Of a stretch of DNA of 64,000 bases, positions 62,512 to 64,000 are shown piece after piece. The stretch is taken from assembly GCF_012974865.1 (NCBI RefSeq), contig NZ_CP043633.1, forward strand, positions 930,001 to 994,000. Reading direction: 5' to 3'. Numbering within the stretch: the stretch's first letter is position 1; every line of letters begins with the position of its first letter. A program made the translations under genes and the position numbers. The notes beneath the pieces are model-generated. The model had not been told where the DNA came from and made no database searches. It worked only from the letters and a program-made list of their open reading frames with translations. This DNA comes from Nonlabens sp. Ci31. Its GTDB lineage: Bacteria > Bacteroidota > Bacteroidia > Flavobacteriales > Flavobacteriaceae.

Positions 62512-63258
62512 CTATCCTATAGTTTCTGCTTTTAAATACTCGCGATTCATACGTGCAATATTTTCTAATTTAATTCCTTTAGGACACTCGATCATACAAG
62601 CCCCAGTATTGGTACAGTTACCAAAACCTTCAATATCCATTTGACGTACCATGTTCATCACGCGGTCAGTAGCCTCAATTTCGCCTTGTGGTAACAAAGC
62701 GTATTGAGAAACCTTTGCGCTGGTAAATAACATAGCACTAGCGTTTTTACAAGCTGCAACACAAGCTCCACAACCTATACAAGTTGCTGAGTGAAATGCT
62801 TCATCTGCTTTAGCTTTCTCAATCGGAATAGAGTTTGCGTCTTGAGTATTACCTGAAGTGTTAACCGATACATAAGCACCAGACTGCTGGATTCTATCAA
62901 AAGAAGAACGATCGACAATTAAATCTTTGATCACTGGAAAAGCGGCTGCTCTCCATGGCTCAATAGTGATGCTATCTCCATCATTAAACTTTCTCATGTG
63001 CAATTGACAAGTAGTTGTCAATTTTTGCGGCCCATGAGGTTGTCCATTAATCATCATGTTACAAGATCCACAGATTCCTTCACGACAGTCGTGATCAAAT
63101 TCTACAGGAACCTCTCCTTTATTGATCAAATCTTCGTTTAAGATATCCATCATCTCAAGGAAAGACATATCGCCTTCAATACCATCAATAGGATAAGTAA
63201 CCATTTTTCCTTTGGCTTCAGGACCAGCCTGTCTCCATATTTTTAAAGTAAGTTTCAT
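62512..63258 (-). CDS. sdhB: succinate dehydrogenase / fumarate reductase iron-sulfur subunit
   Basis: A 248-residue subunit with three Fe-S cluster sites: the 2Fe-2S cysteines in [11 protein letters not shown], the 4Fe-4S set in [13 protein letters not shown], and [14 protein letters not shown] for the third cluster. It links the flavoprotein to the membrane quinone site in the TCA cycle and respiration. It is 417 bp downstream of sdhA, an unusually wide gap for these partners. Confidence 0.97.
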   Translation of the reverse strand: MKLTLKIWRQAGPEAKGKMVTYPIDGIEGDMSFLEMMDILNEDLINKGEVPVEFDHDCREGICGSCNMMINGQPHGPQKLTTTCQLHMRKFNDGDSITIEPWRAAAFPVIKDLIVDRSSFDRIQQSGAYVSVNTSGNTQDANSIPIEKAKADEAFHSATCIGCGACVAACKNASAMLFTSAKVSQYALLPQGEIEATDRVMNMVRQMDIEGFGNCTNTGACMIECPKGIKLENIARMNREYLKAETIG

Positions 63259-63449
63259 ACTTTTATTAATTTGTTAATGGTTATTAATTGTTAGTTAATG
63301 GTCAACTGTGAAAAGTTCCCTGACTAGCTCATAACAACCGGTTATTAACTTTTGGCTTTTTTTAAATACTTAATATAGCCGTTCAAATTTTTATATTGTC
63401 GTAAATATCTTTTTCTAAAACATCTGCGACATCACTATTTATATACTTT

Positions 63450-63613
63450 TCAACAAGTGCACAATGTATCTGATCTTGATGCCCTTCTCATTTGAGAAAC
63501 TAAATCAAACCTTTCGTGTTTAGGAAAAGTTTTAAGTAATTCAGAAACTTTATTTCTAATCTCTTTGCCTTTTTTCCAGCAATTCAAGTCTTTAAAGCTT
63601 CTTATCTCACTCG
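63450..63613 (-). pseudogene. remnant of a four-helix-bundle (23S rRNA IVS-type) protein
   Basis: The open stretch, without an ATG, reads IRSFKDLNCWKKGKEIRNKV, then FPKHERFDLVSQMRRASRSD, then a stop. This closely follows the N-terminal half of the small four-helix-bundle family first found in 23S rRNA intervening sequences (FKDLxVWxK ... FPxxExFxLxxQxRRA). The expected second half (SxPxNIAEG onward) is missing. So it lacks start codon and C-terminus. Confidence 0.75.
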
Positions 63614-63629
63614 TTTATTTATTGTATTT

Positions 63630-63645
63630 CGCTTTCGCGAAAGCG
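63630..63645. repeat. dispersed palindrome copy 11, extended to 32 bp
   Basis: Perfect 16-mer inside a perfect 32-bp palindrome (63622-63653; arms TTGTATTT and AAATACAA outside the core). It lies 23 bases after the sdhA stop. Confidence 0.97.
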
Positions 63646-63675
63646 AAATACAAACAATTATCAGTTAACTAATTT

Positions 63676-64000
63676 CTATTTATAACTACGAGTCTTCAAT
63701 TCCACATTTTCAAAGACCAAGTCTTCTTTGTGCAATTTAGCATCACGCGGATTCTCATTGTATTCCCAAGCACTAACGTATGCATAGTTTTCATCATCAC
63801 GCAATGCTTCACCATCTGCAGTTTGATATTCCTCACGGAAATGACCACCACAACTTTCGTTTCTATCTAATGCATCTTTTGCAAACAACTCCCCTAATTC
63901 AAGGAAATCGGCAACACGCCCAGCTTTCTCTAGCTCTTGGTTTTTAGTATCTGCCGTTCCTGGAACTTTTACATTCTTCCAGAAATCTGCTCTCAACTCA
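63676..64000 (-). CDS. sdhA: succinate dehydrogenase / fumarate reductase flavoprotein subunit (C-terminal part)
   Basis: Only the last 108 codons are in the window; the frame continues beyond position 64000. [16 protein letters not shown] carries the conserved Arg/His of the flavoprotein C-terminal domain, followed by FVSAWEY-like and [15 protein letters not shown]. With sdhB it forms the soluble head of complex II. The membrane subunit should lie upstream, outside the window. Confidence 0.95.
   Translation of the reverse strand, partial: ELRADFWKNVKVPGTADTKNQELEKAGRVADFLELGELFAKDALDRNESCGGHFREEYQTADGEALRDDENYAYVSAWEYNENPRDAKLHKEDLVFENVELKTRSYK

Larger units (their letters stand above)
63259..63675. 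other. sdhA-sdhB spacer
   Basis: Contains a four-helix-bundle gene remnant (63450-63613) and a 32-bp form of the dispersed palindrome (63622-63653). The remaining 190 bases near sdhB show no gene. Confidence 0.7.

Overview
The window looks like a chromosomal segment of a marine member of the Flavobacteriaceae (Bacteroidota). The evidence is the gliding-motility pair gldE-gldD, a PorP/SprF-family protein beside a choice-of-anchor L adhesin (both type IX secretion associated), Bacteroidota-only families (DUF3098, DUF4301, DUF4292, DUF4199-like), promoter-like TAnnTTTG boxes, and A/T-rich gene leaders without Shine-Dalgarno sequences. A Nonlabens/Dokdonia-like genus is my guess only. I see no rRNA, tRNA, CRISPR array or intact insertion sequence.

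Layout: 1-3.3 kb, adhesin (cut by the window edge) and PorP/SprF. 3.7-5.6 kb, Nfu Fe-S scaffold, dodecin and an exported unknown. 5.6-13.4 kb, a leftward operon for a MacAB/TolC-like exporter (ATPase, two permeases, two adaptors, one TolC) ending in tsaB. 13.5-18.7 kb, a cytochrome c oxidase accessory cluster (ctaB, two subunit III genes, subunit IV, SCO, DUF420, small proteins). 19-22.7 kb, leuS carrying an in-frame DUF559 nuclease-like insertion. 23-25.7 kb, ftsX-DUF3098-uppP and a secreted DinB-fold protein. 25.8-29.6 kb, two M16 peptidase-family proteins, one fused to an OmpA domain. 30.3-31.4 kb, rplU (with a C-terminal helix-hairpin-helix-like extension) and rpmA. 32-33.8 kb, a small unknown and ahcY. 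33.9-38.6 kb, a tightly packed rightward run (phosphopantetheinyl transferase, GGGP synthase-like, thiamine-binding protein, PnuC, NadR-like kinase, DUF4301, ArfB). 38.7-41.8 kb, isoaspartyl peptidase, xthA, a decayed ORF and rsmI. 42-49.9 kb, EamA transporter, gldD, gldE, ssb, mutY, then divergent HU, a 30-residue basic protein and RNase E/G. 50-59.8 kb, thioesterase and an envelope cluster (EnvC-like, DUF4292, TPR proteins, nucleotidyltransferase, dut, flippase). 60-64 kb, an unknown lipoprotein, a 43-bp tandem hairpin repeat, an aminotransferase and sdhB/sdhA.

The most striking signal is a dispersed palindrome, CGCTTTCGCGAAAGCG. Its 14-base core occurs 11 times perfectly, about every 6 kb, on both sides of gene boundaries. 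Eight copies lie inside coding sequence, where they read as AFAKA or RFRES. Three intergenic copies include one extended to a perfect 32-bp palindrome. Other unexplained structures are the DUF559 element in leuS with 34-bp direct repeats, a tandem array of 43-bp hairpin units at 60.84-60.99 kb, a 40-bp near-perfect palindrome beside the predicted flippase promoter, and a four-helix-bundle gene remnant splitting sdhA from sdhB.
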